DNA of 64,000 bases, from contig JAXMAM010000013.1 of assembly GCA_046350455.1 (NCBI GenBank), forward strand, positions 8,581-72,580, written 5' to 3'. This DNA is from CAZXGD01 sp046350455. Its GTDB lineage: Bacteria; Planctomycetota; Phycisphaerae; Phycisphaerales; SM1A02. The translations under genes and the position numbers were made by a program. This document shows, in pieces, positions 17,203-25,571 of this stretch. Position 1 is the stretch's first letter. Every line of letters starts with the position of its first letter. Below the pieces are notes generated by a model that did not search any database, had not been told where the DNA came from, and saw only the letters and a program-made list of their open reading frames with translations.

Positions 17203-17697
17203 ATGACCATCATGCGAACTGCAGCCGCGCTTCCCCTCTCGCTCCTGGCACTTGGGCTGGCGGTGGCGCTGGCGGCAAGCCCCACGCAGAACGCTCCTGC
17301 TCAGGCAGATGCACTGACCCCAGAGAAGCGCCTGGCGCTCCTGCGCGACGACATGCTCTGGCGCGCTGGCTCTGCGCGCGACTTTGCCGGCCTGGTGCAG
17401 ACCTACATCAATCGAGAGTTCGTGGATGCAGCAGCCCGCACGCACCTAAACGCCATGGCATTGGTGGTGGCCGCGCACGCGCAGGTGATGGCGGCGGAAA
17501 TCAACGCTTTCAAGGCGGACGACTCTGAGGCCAGCCGCCGCGCGATGGAGCTGCTGCGCGCCCGCTCCGACGCATTGCGCGACGAACGCATCGCCCTGGA
17601 ACGCGAGTGGAACGTCTGGCAGGTGGAGCACGGACTGAAAAAGGCGGAGGACGTGGAGCTGCTCTTCAAGGCGCCGGTGGGCGAGAACGGCTGCTGA
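17203..17697 (+). CDS. Small exported helical protein, unknown function
   Basis: The protein has 164 residues. The signal peptide spans about 1-26 (ALPLSLLALGLAVALAAS). The mature part is almost wholly helical with heptad-like charge patterns (EKRLALLRDDMLWRAGS, MELLRARSDALRDERIALE), possibly a coiled coil. I chose 17203 for the signal peptide; TACACC nine bases upstream is a weak -10. It ends six bases before the stop of the convergent kinase-TPR gene. I recognise no family. Confidence 0.65.
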   Translation: MTIMRTAAALPLSLLALGLAVALAASPTQNAPAQADALTPEKRLALLRDDMLWRAGSARDFAGLVQTYINREFVDAAARTHLNAMALVVAAHAQVMAAEINAFKADDSEASRRAMELLRARSDALRDERIALEREWNVWQVEHGLKKAEDVELLFKAPVGENGC

Positions 17698-17703
17698 GCC
17701 CCT

Positions 17704-20316
17704 TCAATTTCCAGCCTTGGCGCGCCATGCAGCCTCCTGGTCCGGCTTGCCCCACTTCTGATAGAGGTTGGCAAGCGCGTTGGCGGCACCAGCCACGCGC
17801 GCATGTCCAGCTGGCAGCACACGGGCCAGCTGGTCATATCCAGCGCGCTCCAAGGCCTCTGCCTCTGCAAACTTGCCCTGATCAACCAGGCACTCAGCCA
17901 CGTTGATCATGGCCTGCCCCTGCATCCAGTGGTCTGGCGGCACGGTGGCCTTGATGCCTGCCAGCATGGCGCGGAAGATGGGCTCCGCCTCCTGCGGCTT
18001 CTTGCAGTCCAGGAGCAGAAGTCCCAGGTTGTTCATGATGACCAGCGTGGGTTCAGCCGTCTCGCCGCTGGTGCGGCGGCGCACGTCCAGCACGCGGCGC
18101 ATGATGCGCTCTGCCTCCTCCAGATGGCCGCGCAACTGCTGCTGCCGCGCCAGGTTGCCCAGGTAGCTCAGCGTGGTGCTGCTCTCTGGGCCGATGCTCA
18201 CTGCCGCCGCATCGGATGCGTGCTGCAGCAGCTGCGCAGCTTCGTCGTACTTCTTCTCCTGCTCCAGGACCAGCGCCAGCACATTCTCCGTGGTCAGCGT
18301 CTCGATGTGGTCTGGGCCATAGATGCGCCGCCGTGCCAGCAGCACTTCGCGCGCCAGGGCCTCTGCGTCTGCGTAGCGGGACAGATCTTTCAGGATGGAT
18401 GCACGAATGCTCTTGGCCGTGAGCGTGGTGGGTCCCTCCGCCCCCTGCGCAGCGGTGGCCTCCTTCACCAGTTCTGCAGCGGCTGCCTCTGCCTCTTCCA
18501 ACCTGCCCAGATCCTGCAGCACGTCTGCGATGCTGGCCATGGTCTCCAGCATGGGCTTTGGGTTCGCGCCCTTCAACCGGCGCTGAAGCTCCAGCGTCTG
18601 CCGGTACACCTGCAGCGCGCCCTCTGCATCGCCCTCCAGCTGCGTGGCAAATCCAAGCAGGCTGCGCGTGAGCAGCGTGTCCTCTGCAAGCTCGCCCAGC
18701 GTGCGCGCGCGTGCCTCCAGCACCTGCTTCAGGATCTCCTTGCCTTCCCTCACTTCACCCAGTGAGAGCATGGCGGCTGCGATGTTGAACCGGGAGGTAA
18801 GCGTCTCAGGATCATCAGACCCCAACTTCCGCGCGCGCAGCTCGTACGCCTGCTGCAGCTGCTCCTTGGCCTCCTTGAAGCGAGACAGCTGGTGGTACGT
18901 CTCGCCCAGCGTCTCGCGCATGTCCGCCTCTGCCACAGGATCGCCCGGAAACGCCTTGCCCACCTTGGCCGCGGCGCTGTCCACGATCTCACGCACGGTC
19001 ACTTCATGCCCGCGCGCCTTCTCTGGATCAATGGACGCCAGCATGCCGTGCAGGAACTCTGTGGTGGCCTGCGCGCGCACGCGGGCAGCGTCTGCCTTGG
19101 TGCGCGCCACGCGCTCTGCCTTGGCCGAATCCTGCGCGCGCACCATGCCAATGCCGGTGCCCACCACACCCGCCACCAGCGCCAGCGCCACCGCGGCAAC
19201 TGCCGCCACCAGACCCTTGCGGCGGCGGACCAGCTTGCGCAGCTTGTAGGCGGTGCTCTCTGGTCCGGCAATCAATGGCACGCCGTTCAGGTAGTTGCGC
19301 ACGTCCTCCGCCATCTGGCTGGCGGTGCTGTACCGCTGCGAGCGATCCTTGCGCATGGCCTTCAATGGGATCCACTCCAGCTCGCGGTGCAGCGTGCTGC
19401 GCAGATCCTCCAGTTCAAGGCGCCGGCGCTGCGCCAGGAGCGACGCGCTCTTCCCCAGGCTGCTCAGGCGCGCGCTGGGGAGCGGCGGGTCCTCCTCGCG
19501 GATGATGCGCTGCATCTCCGCATACGCGGCCGATCGCAGCGACTCGCTGTCGAAGGGCGTGGTGCCTGTGAGCAGCTCGTACAACAGCACGCCCAGCGAG
19601 TACACGTCGGTGCGCGTGTCCACGTCCAGGCTGCCTTCGGCCTGCTCTGGGCTCATGTACTCCGGCGTGCCAATGAACTGGCGATGCGCGGTGTACAGCG
19701 TCTTCTCCGTCAGCTGGCTGGCGGTGGCCTTGGCGATGCCAAAGTCAATCACTTTTGCAAACGGCTTGCCATCCTGCGTGCTGACCAGCACGTTGGATGG
19801 CTTGATGTCGCGGTGGATCAGCCCTTTCTGGTGCGCGTGCTGCACTGCCAGGCACACCGTGGCAAAGAGCTCCAGACGATCGTCCAGGCTCAGCGCGTGC
19901 CGGTCGCAGTAGCTGGTGATGGCCTCGCCCTTGCAAAGCTCCATCACAAAGTACGGGCGGCCTGCCTCGGTGGCCCCAGCGTCCAGCACCTTGGCGATGT
20001 TGGGGTGGTCCATCATGGCCAGCGCCTGGCGCTCCTGCTCAAAGCGCGCCACCACGGTGCGCGTGTCCATGCCCGCCTTGATGATCTTGAGCGCCACGCG
20101 CTGCACCATGGGCTGGCGCCGCTCGGCCATCCACACAGTGCCGAACCCGCCCTCACCAATGATTTCCAGCAGCTTGTATGGACCGATGTACGACCCCGGC
20201 TGCTCGCCAGCGATGCTCACGCTGGGTGGCGTGAAGGCCTCGGAACGCAGTGGAAGCGTGGGGCCATCCTGGGGCTGCTGGCTGGAATCGTCAGGTGGAA
20301 AAACACCGTGCGGCAT
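17704..20316 (-). CDS. Transmembrane Ser/Thr protein kinase with TPR sensor
   Basis: The protein has 870 residues. A disordered N-terminus (1-45) leads to a complete Hanks-type kinase (about 47-345): glycine loop IGEGGFGTVW, catalytic Lys in VALKII, HRDIKPSNVLV, DFGIAKA and GTPEYMSPEQA. One membrane helix (about 368-390) separates it from an exported TPR array (about 430-865) with many repeats such as ETYHQLSRFKEAKEQL and LGNLARQQQLRGHLEEAE. The kinase acts in the cytoplasm and the TPRs should sense or bind outside the membrane. TAGAGT six bases before the ATG indicates a leaderless start, facing the -10 of the divergent dockerin gene. Confidence 0.93.
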   Translation of the reverse strand: MPHGVFPPDDSSQQPQDGPTLPLRSEAFTPPSVSIAGEQPGSYIGPYKLLEIIGEGGFGTVWMAERRQPMVQRVALKIIKAGMDTRTVVARFEQERQALAMMDHPNIAKVLDAGATEAGRPYFVMELCKGEAITSYCDRHALSLDDRLELFATVCLAVQHAHQKGLIHRDIKPSNVLVSTQDGKPFAKVIDFGIAKATASQLTEKTLYTAHRQFIGTPEYMSPEQAEGSLDVDTRTDVYSLGVLLYELLTGTTPFDSESLRSAAYAEMQRIIREEDPPLPSARLSSLGKSASLLAQRRRLELEDLRSTLHRELEWIPLKAMRKDRSQRYSTASQMAEDVRNYLNGVPLIAGPESTAYKLRKLVRRRKGLVAAVAAVALALVAGVVGTGIGMVRAQDSAKAERVARTKADAARVRAQATTEFLHGMLASIDPEKARGHEVTVREIVDSAAAKVGKAFPGDPVAEADMRETLGETYHQLSRFKEAKEQLQQAYELRARKLGSDDPETLTSRFNIAAAMLSLGEVREGKEILKQVLEARARTLGELAEDTLLTRSLLGFATQLEGDAEGALQVYRQTLELQRRLKGANPKPMLETMASIADVLQDLGRLEEAEAAAAELVKEATAAQGAEGPTTLTAKSIRASILKDLSRYADAEALAREVLLARRRIYGPDHIETLTTENVLALVLEQEKKYDEAAQLLQHASDAAAVSIGPESSTTLSYLGNLARQQQLRGHLEEAERIMRRVLDVRRRTSGETAEPTLVIMNNLGLLLLDCKKPQEAEPIFRAMLAGIKATVPPDHWMQGQAMINVAECLVDQGKFAEAEALERAGYDQLARVLPAGHARVAGAANALANLYQKWGKPDQEAAWRAKAGN

Positions 20317-20322
20317 GCTGCA

Positions 20323-20328
20323 ACTCTA
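20323..20328 (-). promoter_or_regulatory. -10-like TAGAGT, leaderless start of kinase-TPR gene
   Basis: On the minus strand TAGAGT ends six bases before the ATG at 20316. Only five bases separate it from the plus-strand TACACT of the divergent gene. Confidence 0.45.
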
Positions 20329-20332
20329 CCTT

Positions 20333-20338
20333 TACACT
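20333..20338 (+). promoter_or_regulatory. -10-like TACACT, leaderless start of dockerin gene
   Basis: TACACT is followed by six bases and the ATG at 20345. The divergent start codons are only 28 bases apart, so neither transcript can carry a normal leader. Confidence 0.5.
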
Positions 20339-20344
20339 GCCATC

Positions 20345-21181
20345 ATGAAGTTCCAAGTTCCCCCTGCAAACTGTGCGCTCTGCGCGTTCCGGCCGGCACC
20401 GCTCGCGGTGCTTGCATGCCTGGCTCTCACACTGGCAGGTTCTTCCGCAGGAGACACCATTGTGCTGACAGACGGCACCTTTGCCAACGCAAGCTGGTCC
20501 GTGGCAGCCCAACCCTACGGTCCATCCGGCGGCGGCGGCAGCGGAGCGCAGGTCCTCACAGGTGGTCAGGGCGACAACGGGCCCGCTCGCACGATCACCA
20601 ACACATGCGGCAACAACAGCAGCGGCTCGTACAACGCGCACCTCTTCCAGGCCTTTGCGTACCAGCCCGTCATTCATGGGCCAATCACCTCCGTACGGAT
20701 CAGCATTGACGCCCGCCAGCAGAGTTCCCTCTGCGCCATGGGTGCAGCCGTGGAGCAGAACGGCGTGATCTGGATGTGGGGCTATTCGCTGGACATTGCC
20801 AACTGGTCCACGCTGGACTTCGCCTGCGACGGCACCGATGTGTGGTTCCAGATGCTTCCCAGCGGCACGCAGGTCGGCGGCGGCCCGGACTTCTCAGCCA
20901 CGGGCGCACCCATGCACTTTGGCTTCTGGGCCGGCAACGGATCAGGTCCCGGGGGATCCGGGTACTCCACCAGCCATCTGGTGGACAACTTCCGCGTGGA
21001 GATCAACCGCAATCCCACCTGCCCTGCAGACCTGGACCTGGATGGTGACATCAGCGGAACTGATCTGGGCCTTCTGCTTGGCAACTGGGGCAACGCTGGC
21101 ACCGGCGACCTGAACGGCGACAACCAGGTGGACGGAACCGACCTCGGCCTGCTGCTTGGCGCCTGGGGGCCGTGCGTCTAG
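20345..21181 (+). CDS. Secreted dockerin-like domain protein, unknown passenger
   Basis: The protein has 278 residues. The signal peptide spans about 1-35, with a Cys-containing n-region then LAVLACLALTLAGSSAG. The body (about 37-225) is a beta-rich domain with SVRISIDARQQSS, DVWFQMLPSGTQ and a final HLVDNFRVEI, a jelly-roll or lectin-like pattern often found in planctomycete secreted proteins. The tail holds DLDLDGDISGTDLG and DLNGDNQVDGTDLG, each followed by LLLGxWG. The 3' end overlaps the coding end of the convergent S9 peptidase by 131 bases. Confidence 0.82.
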   Translation: MKFQVPPANCALCAFRPAPLAVLACLALTLAGSSAGDTIVLTDGTFANASWSVAAQPYGPSGGGGSGAQVLTGGQGDNGPARTITNTCGNNSSGSYNAHLFQAFAYQPVIHGPITSVRISIDARQQSSLCAMGAAVEQNGVIWMWGYSLDIANWSTLDFACDGTDVWFQMLPSGTQVGGGPDFSATGAPMHFGFWAGNGSGPGGSGYSTSHLVDNFRVEINRNPTCPADLDLDGDISGTDLGLLLGNWGNAGTGDLNGDNQVDGTDLGLLLGAWGPCV

Positions 21182-23417
21182 CGCCCTGCAGGGTGTCCTT
21201 CAGGAACTGCAGCCGCTGCGCAGAGCCGTACGGGCTCTCTGCTGCGCCGTGGCCTACGCCTGGCACCACCACCAGCCGGTGCGGCTTGCCTGCGCGCACC
21301 AGCGCAGCGCTCACCTGCATGGTGCTGGCGGGATCCACGTTGTGGTCCAGCTCTCCCACGATCAGCATCAGCTGGCCCTGCAGCCGCGCAGCGTCGGCCA
21401 CGTTGGATGACCGCTCGTAGCTCTCATCCACCGGCCAGCCCATCCAGAGCTCGTTCCACCAGATCTTGTCCATGCGATTGTCGTGGCAGCCACAGTCCGC
21501 CACCGCCACGCTGTAGACCTCTGGATGGTCCAGCAGCGCGCGCATGGCGTTCTGGCCACCAGCGCTGCCACCGTAGATGCCAACGCGCGTCAGATCCATC
21601 CACGGGCGCGTGGCTGCAGCGGATTTCAGCCATGCAATGTGATCAGGCAGCCCAGCGTCGCGCAGGTTCTTCCAGCACACGTCGTGGAACGCCTTGCCGC
21701 GCCAGTTGGTGCCCATGCCATCCACCTGCACCACCACAAAGCCCTGGTCCGCCAGCGCGCGGCGTGGGTCATGCGCCGCAAAGCTCTTGGGCACAAAGAA
21801 GTCCTGCGGGCCAGCGTAGATCTGCTCCACCACAGGCAGCGGCTTCTGCGTGTCTGCGGGCCGCCACACCACGCCCCAGATGTCGGTGGTTCCGTCGCGG
21901 CCCTTGGCGTGCACACGCTCTGGCCAGGTCCAGCCTGCGGCCAGCAGCGCGCTCACGTCTGCGCGCCCCAGCTCTGCCACCAGGCCGCCGTCTGCAGCGC
22001 GGCGCAGCTCATGCACCGGCGGCTGGTCCACACGTGACCATGTGTCCACGTACCACGTGCGATCGGGGCTCCACTCCAGCGTGTGGGTGCCGTCGCCCTG
22101 AGTCAGGCGCACAGGCGCGCCGCCATCCAGCGGCACGCGCAGCCAGTGCATGTGGTACGGGTCCTGCCCAGCGTCCAGGCCCATGGCGCGGATGGTCGCG
22201 GTGCGCGCGCGTTCGTCCACGTCCTGCACATTTCGCACCATCCACGAGCCCTGCGTCACCTGGCGCTTCACGGTGCCGCTGGGCACGTCAAGCAGGTACA
22301 GGTGGTTGTAGCCGTCGCGTTCGCTCATCCACAGCAGCTCTGTGTCGCTCAGCCAGTGCCACCAGGTCTTTTCGGGGTAGTCAATGAAGGTGGGCGACCT
22401 CTCCTCCACCACGGTGCGCACAGCGCCGGTTGCAGCGTCCGCCGCCAGCAGCCGGAACACCTGGTGACCGCGCTGGTTGTACGCAAAGAAGAAAGTGCGG
22501 CCATCGGCAGACCAGCGAAAGCCGTCCACCGACCACGGATTGTCGAAGAGCGCGCGGTCCAGCGGCCGCTCTGTTCCGTCGCGCGTGAAGAGGCGCGGCC
22601 AGCGTTGCTCGATCTGGTCACCCGGCTTCAGGTACTGGAACGAATGCAGCTTGGGCTGCACCTGGTCCTTGGGCGCGCTCTCGATGACGTAGACGCGGTG
22701 CTCCTGCTCTGGCACCCGGTCGAACACCACCACGTGCGCGTGGTCTGGCGACCACAAGGGTGGGCCAGACAGCGCGCGGGCGGCTTCTGGGAGCGGCGGC
22801 GGACCAGGCGGTGCATCCGGCGCTGCGGAAGCAGGCGCGTGGGATCCGGGCGGTGGCACCTGCTGGGGCGGCGCGTCGGGCGGAGACGCTGGTGCATCGG
22901 TGATCACCACGGTGCTGGGCACAGCCTGGCCGCGCGTCCATCCCAGCACTCGGCCATTGGCGGCCACCACCTTCCATGCGTGCGACTCATAGGTGTGCTG
23001 GCGGTGCGCACCACCAGGAGCCAGCGTGGCGTAGGCGTGATCCAGCCCCTGCGGGTCCACCCAGAACAGCTGCACGGGCTGCGTGCCTTGGTTCTGAAAG
23101 GTGATGCGGGTCTGCACGCTGCTTGGGCCAGAGCGGCCGGGCGTGCTCTCCAGGGCGCGTGTGGTGCGACGGGCTGCCTCTTCCGCGCTCACCTGCGTGC
23201 GCTGGCCCGTGCGTGCGTCCACCGCCACCGCGGGAGCGTTGCGGTCTGTGGAGATGAGCCACAGCGTGTGGTCGTCCACCCACTGCACCTGGGCAGCTGG
23301 ATCTTCCACCAGCGCGTCCCAATCAGGCGGCGCGGGCGCGCGCGGCGCTGGCAGCAGCACCACAGGCTGAAGCCCCAGAACCAACCAAACCGCGGCGCAG
23401 AGCTCTGCAAAGGGCAT
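21051..23417 (-). CDS. S9 family peptidase (dipeptidyl peptidase IV-like), exported
   Basis: The protein has 788 residues. A signal segment (about 1-25) precedes a DPP-IV-type beta propeller (about 30-510), with a Pro-rich insertion near 165-215, and then an alpha/beta-hydrolase domain. The catalytic Ser is in GIYGGSAGGQNAM (near 622), Asp in VGELDHNVDP (near 694) and His in GVGHGAAE (near 724). It should cleave dipeptides or short peptides outside the cytoplasm. I chose ATG 23417 because residues upstream look unlike a signal peptide. After the natural domain end (about 745) the frame continues for ~43 Arg/Pro-rich residues antisense to the convergent dockerin gene, so the original stop seems to have been lost. 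Confidence 0.87.
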   Translation of the reverse strand: MPFAELCAAVWLVLGLQPVVLLPAPRAPAPPDWDALVEDPAAQVQWVDDHTLWLISTDRNAPAVAVDARTGQRTQVSAEEAARRTTRALESTPGRSGPSSVQTRITFQNQGTQPVQLFWVDPQGLDHAYATLAPGGAHRQHTYESHAWKVVAANGRVLGWTRGQAVPSTVVITDAPASPPDAPPQQVPPPGSHAPASAAPDAPPGPPPLPEAARALSGPPLWSPDHAHVVVFDRVPEQEHRVYVIESAPKDQVQPKLHSFQYLKPGDQIEQRWPRLFTRDGTERPLDRALFDNPWSVDGFRWSADGRTFFFAYNQRGHQVFRLLAADAATGAVRTVVEERSPTFIDYPEKTWWHWLSDTELLWMSERDGYNHLYLLDVPSGTVKRQVTQGSWMVRNVQDVDERARTATIRAMGLDAGQDPYHMHWLRVPLDGGAPVRLTQGDGTHTLEWSPDRTWYVDTWSRVDQPPVHELRRAADGGLVAELGRADVSALLAAGWTWPERVHAKGRDGTTDIWGVVWRPADTQKPLPVVEQIYAGPQDFFVPKSFAAHDPRRALADQGFVVVQVDGMGTNWRGKAFHDVCWKNLRDAGLPDHIAWLKSAAATRPWMDLTRVGIYGGSAGGQNAMRALLDHPEVYSVAVADCGCHDNRMDKIWWNELWMGWPVDESYERSSNVADAARLQGQLMLIVGELDHNVDPASTMQVSAALVRAGKPHRLVVVPGVGHGAAESPYGSAQRLQFLKDTLQGARRTAPRRQAAGRGRFRPPGCRRSGRRCQRCPSCQAEGPDQFR

Positions 23418-23480
23418 TCCATGAAGATAACGGCTGCGCGCGAATTGGCAGATTGACTCACATGGGATGGATCTGGCCGA

Positions 23481-23486
23481 TATACT
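23481..23486 (+). promoter_or_regulatory. -10-like TATACT upstream of the helicase gene
   Basis: TATACT would give a leader of about 125 bases before the TTG start at 23619. TTGACT at 23453-23458 is a possible -35, but the 22-base spacer is long. Confidence 0.35.
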
Positions 23487-23582
23487 GACCGTGCTCCTGT
23501 GGTCCTTTGCCATCGGATGACACGTTGGATCCGATTGGCTTGAAGGTTGACCAGATCAACTGAGCGCACTCCGGTCCGGTCT

Positions 23583-23606
23583 TGACGGAAGGCTGAATCT
23601 CCGTCA
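23583..23606 (+). promoter_or_regulatory. Leader hairpin just upstream of the helicase start
   Basis: TGACGGA (23583-23589) and TCCGTCA (23600-23606) form a perfect seven-pair stem with a ten-base loop, ending 12 bases before the start. GGAAGG, the only Shine-Dalgarno-like run, is partly buried in it. RNA-helicase genes are often temperature- or self-regulated through their leaders; that role here is inferred. Confidence 0.35.
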
Positions 23607-23618
23607 CCTGAAAGCGTT

Positions 23619-24794
23619 TTGACTTTGCATTTCACTGATCTCGGGCTCGCAGAGCCCATCGTCCGCGCGGTGACCCGCGAGGGCTACCAGTCCGCCACTC
23701 CTATCCAGGCAGCCGCCATTCCGCACATCCTTGCGGGCCGCGACCTCATGGGCTGCGCCCAGACCGGCACCGGCAAGACGGCGGCGTTCGCGCTGCCCAT
23801 GCTGCACCGCCTGGCAGCGCTGCCCACAGCCGCTGGCCAGAACGGCGCCGCCCCAGCAACACATGCGCCGGTCCGCGGCCCCCGCGCACCCCGTGCGCTG
23901 GTGCTGTGCCCCACGCGTGAACTGGCGTCCCAGATTGACTGCTCCTTCCGCACCTACGGCCGCGACCTGGGCCTGCGTCACACTGTCATCTTTGGCGGCG
24001 TGAACCAGAGCCCACAGGCGCGCGCGCTGCGCGAGGGCGTGGACGTGGTCATCGCCACGCCCGGCCGCCTGCTGGACCTCCTGAACCAGAAGCTGGTCAA
24101 CCTTGGCAGCATCCAGATCCTGGCGCTGGACGAGGCCGACCGCATGCTGGACATGGGCTTCATCCACGACATCCGCAAGATCGTGGCGCGCATTCCCGCC
24201 AAGCGGCAGACGCTGATGTTCAGCGCCACCATGCCGCGGGACATCCGCGAACTGGCCAGCTCCATCCTGACCAACCCCGCCTCGGTGCAGGTCAGCCCAG
24301 TCAGCTCCACCGCCAAGAACATCTCGCAGTCTGTGTTCTTTGTGCCCAAGCCGCAGAAGTCCGCCCTGCTCACGCAGGTGCTGCGCGGCGAGGCCGCGGG
24401 CCGCTCGCTGGTGTTCACCCGCACCAAGCACGGCGCTGACCGTGTGGTGAAGGTGCTGACCAAGGCCGGCATCCGCGCCGCTGCCATCCACGGCAACAAG
24501 AGCCAGAATGCCCGCACCAAGGCGCTGGAGCAGTTCAAGTCTCGGGATTCGCTGGTGCTGGTGGCCACGGACATCGCCAGCCGCGGAATTGATGTGGATG
24601 GCATCACCCACGTCATCAACTTCGACATGCCTCACGAGCCAGAGACGTACGTGCACCGCATTGGTCGCACGGCACGCGCTGGTGCGTCGGGCGCTGCGCT
24701 CTCCTTCTGCGACCCAGAGGAACGCCGGCACCTGAAGGCCATTGAGCGGCTCACCGGCACGGCGCTCGCCGTCCGCCCTGCTGCCGCCGTATGA
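23619..24794 (+). CDS. rhlE: DEAD-box ATP-dependent RNA helicase (RhlE type)
   Basis: The protein has 391 residues, so it consists of the two RecA-like helicase domains without the basic C-terminal extension of many homologues. All motifs are present: Q motif SATPIQ, motif I AQTGTGKT, Ia PTRELASQ, Ib ATPGRLLD, II LDEADRMLD, III SAT, V ATDIASRGID and VI HRIGRTARAG. A Pro/Ala-rich insertion (about 70-90) separates motifs I and Ia. It unwinds short RNA duplexes using ATP, in ribosome assembly or RNA turnover. The start is TTG at 23619 (TTG at 23625 is also possible). A long leader with a hairpin suggests post-transcriptional control. Confidence 0.92.
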   Translation: MTLHFTDLGLAEPIVRAVTREGYQSATPIQAAAIPHILAGRDLMGCAQTGTGKTAAFALPMLHRLAALPTAAGQNGAAPATHAPVRGPRAPRALVLCPTRELASQIDCSFRTYGRDLGLRHTVIFGGVNQSPQARALREGVDVVIATPGRLLDLLNQKLVNLGSIQILALDEADRMLDMGFIHDIRKIVARIPAKRQTLMFSATMPRDIRELASSILTNPASVQVSPVSSTAKNISQSVFFVPKPQKSALLTQVLRGEAAGRSLVFTRTKHGADRVVKVLTKAGIRAAAIHGNKSQNARTKALEQFKSRDSLVLVATDIASRGIDVDGITHVINFDMPHEPETYVHRIGRTARAGASGAALSFCDPEERRHLKAIERLTGTALAVRPAAAV

Positions 24795-24832
24795 TCCCCC
24801 CTCGGCAGCCCGCTGCGTGCGCGGCGGGCTGC
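24790..24832 (+). promoter_or_regulatory. -10-like TATGAT and 9-pair hairpin before the DUF4190-like gene
   Basis: TATGAT (24790-24795) overlaps the helicase stop codon. A stem of GCAGCCCGC (24805-24813) with 24824-24832 follows. It could end the helicase transcript or lie in the leader of the next gene, whose AGAGGA ribosome site stands just after it. Confidence 0.35.
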
Positions 24833-24848
24833 TGAGAGGATCTTCCGG

Positions 24849-25541
24849 ATGAACACAGTCACACCGCCGTATTCCCCCACCTCGCCTTCCACGGAAGCTG
24901 GCAAGGGGGGAACGGGCCTGGCCCTTGCCTCCCTCATCTGCGGCATTGCCGGGTTCTGCGTTTCGCCCGTGGGCCTCGTCGGCATCATTCTGGGTGTGAT
25001 TGTGCTGGCTGGCAGCCGCGCTGGGCGTGGCATGGCCATCGCGGGCATCGCCACTGGTGCGGTGGGCGTGCTCCTGAACATCGTCCTGATGCTGGCGCTG
25101 CTGCTGCCCGCCCTGAGTGTCGCGCGCGCAACAGCCCGCTCTGTCAAGAGCCAGACACAGATGCGGCAGATCATGATGACGCTGATTGCGGACGCCGCCT
25201 CGCAGAAGGATCAGTCCCTGCCAGCTGGCACAGTGGACCTGCAGGCCAAGTTCGCAGCGACGATCCCAGCTGCTCTGTGGGTGGCTCCGGGAGCCTCGTC
25301 AATGGTGGGCCCGAACTCGTATCTCTACCTGCCGCCGAGCCAGGGCGACGACACGCCCAGCAATCAGGTGCCCGTGCTGGTGGAAAACCCAGAACTGCCA
25401 GGTCCGAAGCTCAACGTGGCCTTTGCGGACGGCTCAGTGGAACCCTTCAGCCGAGCGGAAGTCGAAGAGCTGCTGCAGGACGCCTTGCCCGACGTTTACA
25501 CGCCCAACGGCAAGAAGTGGGTGCCAAGCGCGCGGAAGTAG
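24849..25541 (+). CDS. DUF4190-like membrane protein with DUF1559-type tail
   Basis: The protein has 230 residues. Residues ~20-95 are the DUF4190 pattern of two hydrophobic segments rich in Gly/Ala (LALASLICGIAGFCVSPVG; GMAIAGIATGAVGVLLNIVL). The segment then reads LLPALSVARATARSVKSQTQM and ends in LNVAFADGSVEPFSRAEVEELL, the F-x-D-G-S-V signature seen at the end of planctomycete DUF1559 pseudopilin-like proteins. It is a membrane protein whose soluble part probably faces outside. The function is unknown. AGAGGA precedes the ATG. Confidence 0.8.
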   Translation: MNTVTPPYSPTSPSTEAGKGGTGLALASLICGIAGFCVSPVGLVGIILGVIVLAGSRAGRGMAIAGIATGAVGVLLNIVLMLALLLPALSVARATARSVKSQTQMRQIMMTLIADAASQKDQSLPAGTVDLQAKFAATIPAALWVAPGASSMVGPNSYLYLPPSQGDDTPSNQVPVLVENPELPGPKLNVAFADGSVEPFSRAEVEELLQDALPDVYTPNGKKWVPSARK

Positions 25542-25571
25542 GCGCGACCGCCGCGCGGCGCGACGGTTCAG

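Noticed and set aside
18892..20709. 605-codon plus-strand frame over the kinase-TPR gene
   Set aside because: Antisense shadow of a clear kinase; His/Gln/Arg-rich and without motifs.
22083..23456. 457-codon plus-strand frame over the S9 peptidase
   Set aside because: Antisense shadow; Arg/His/Val-rich with no motif.
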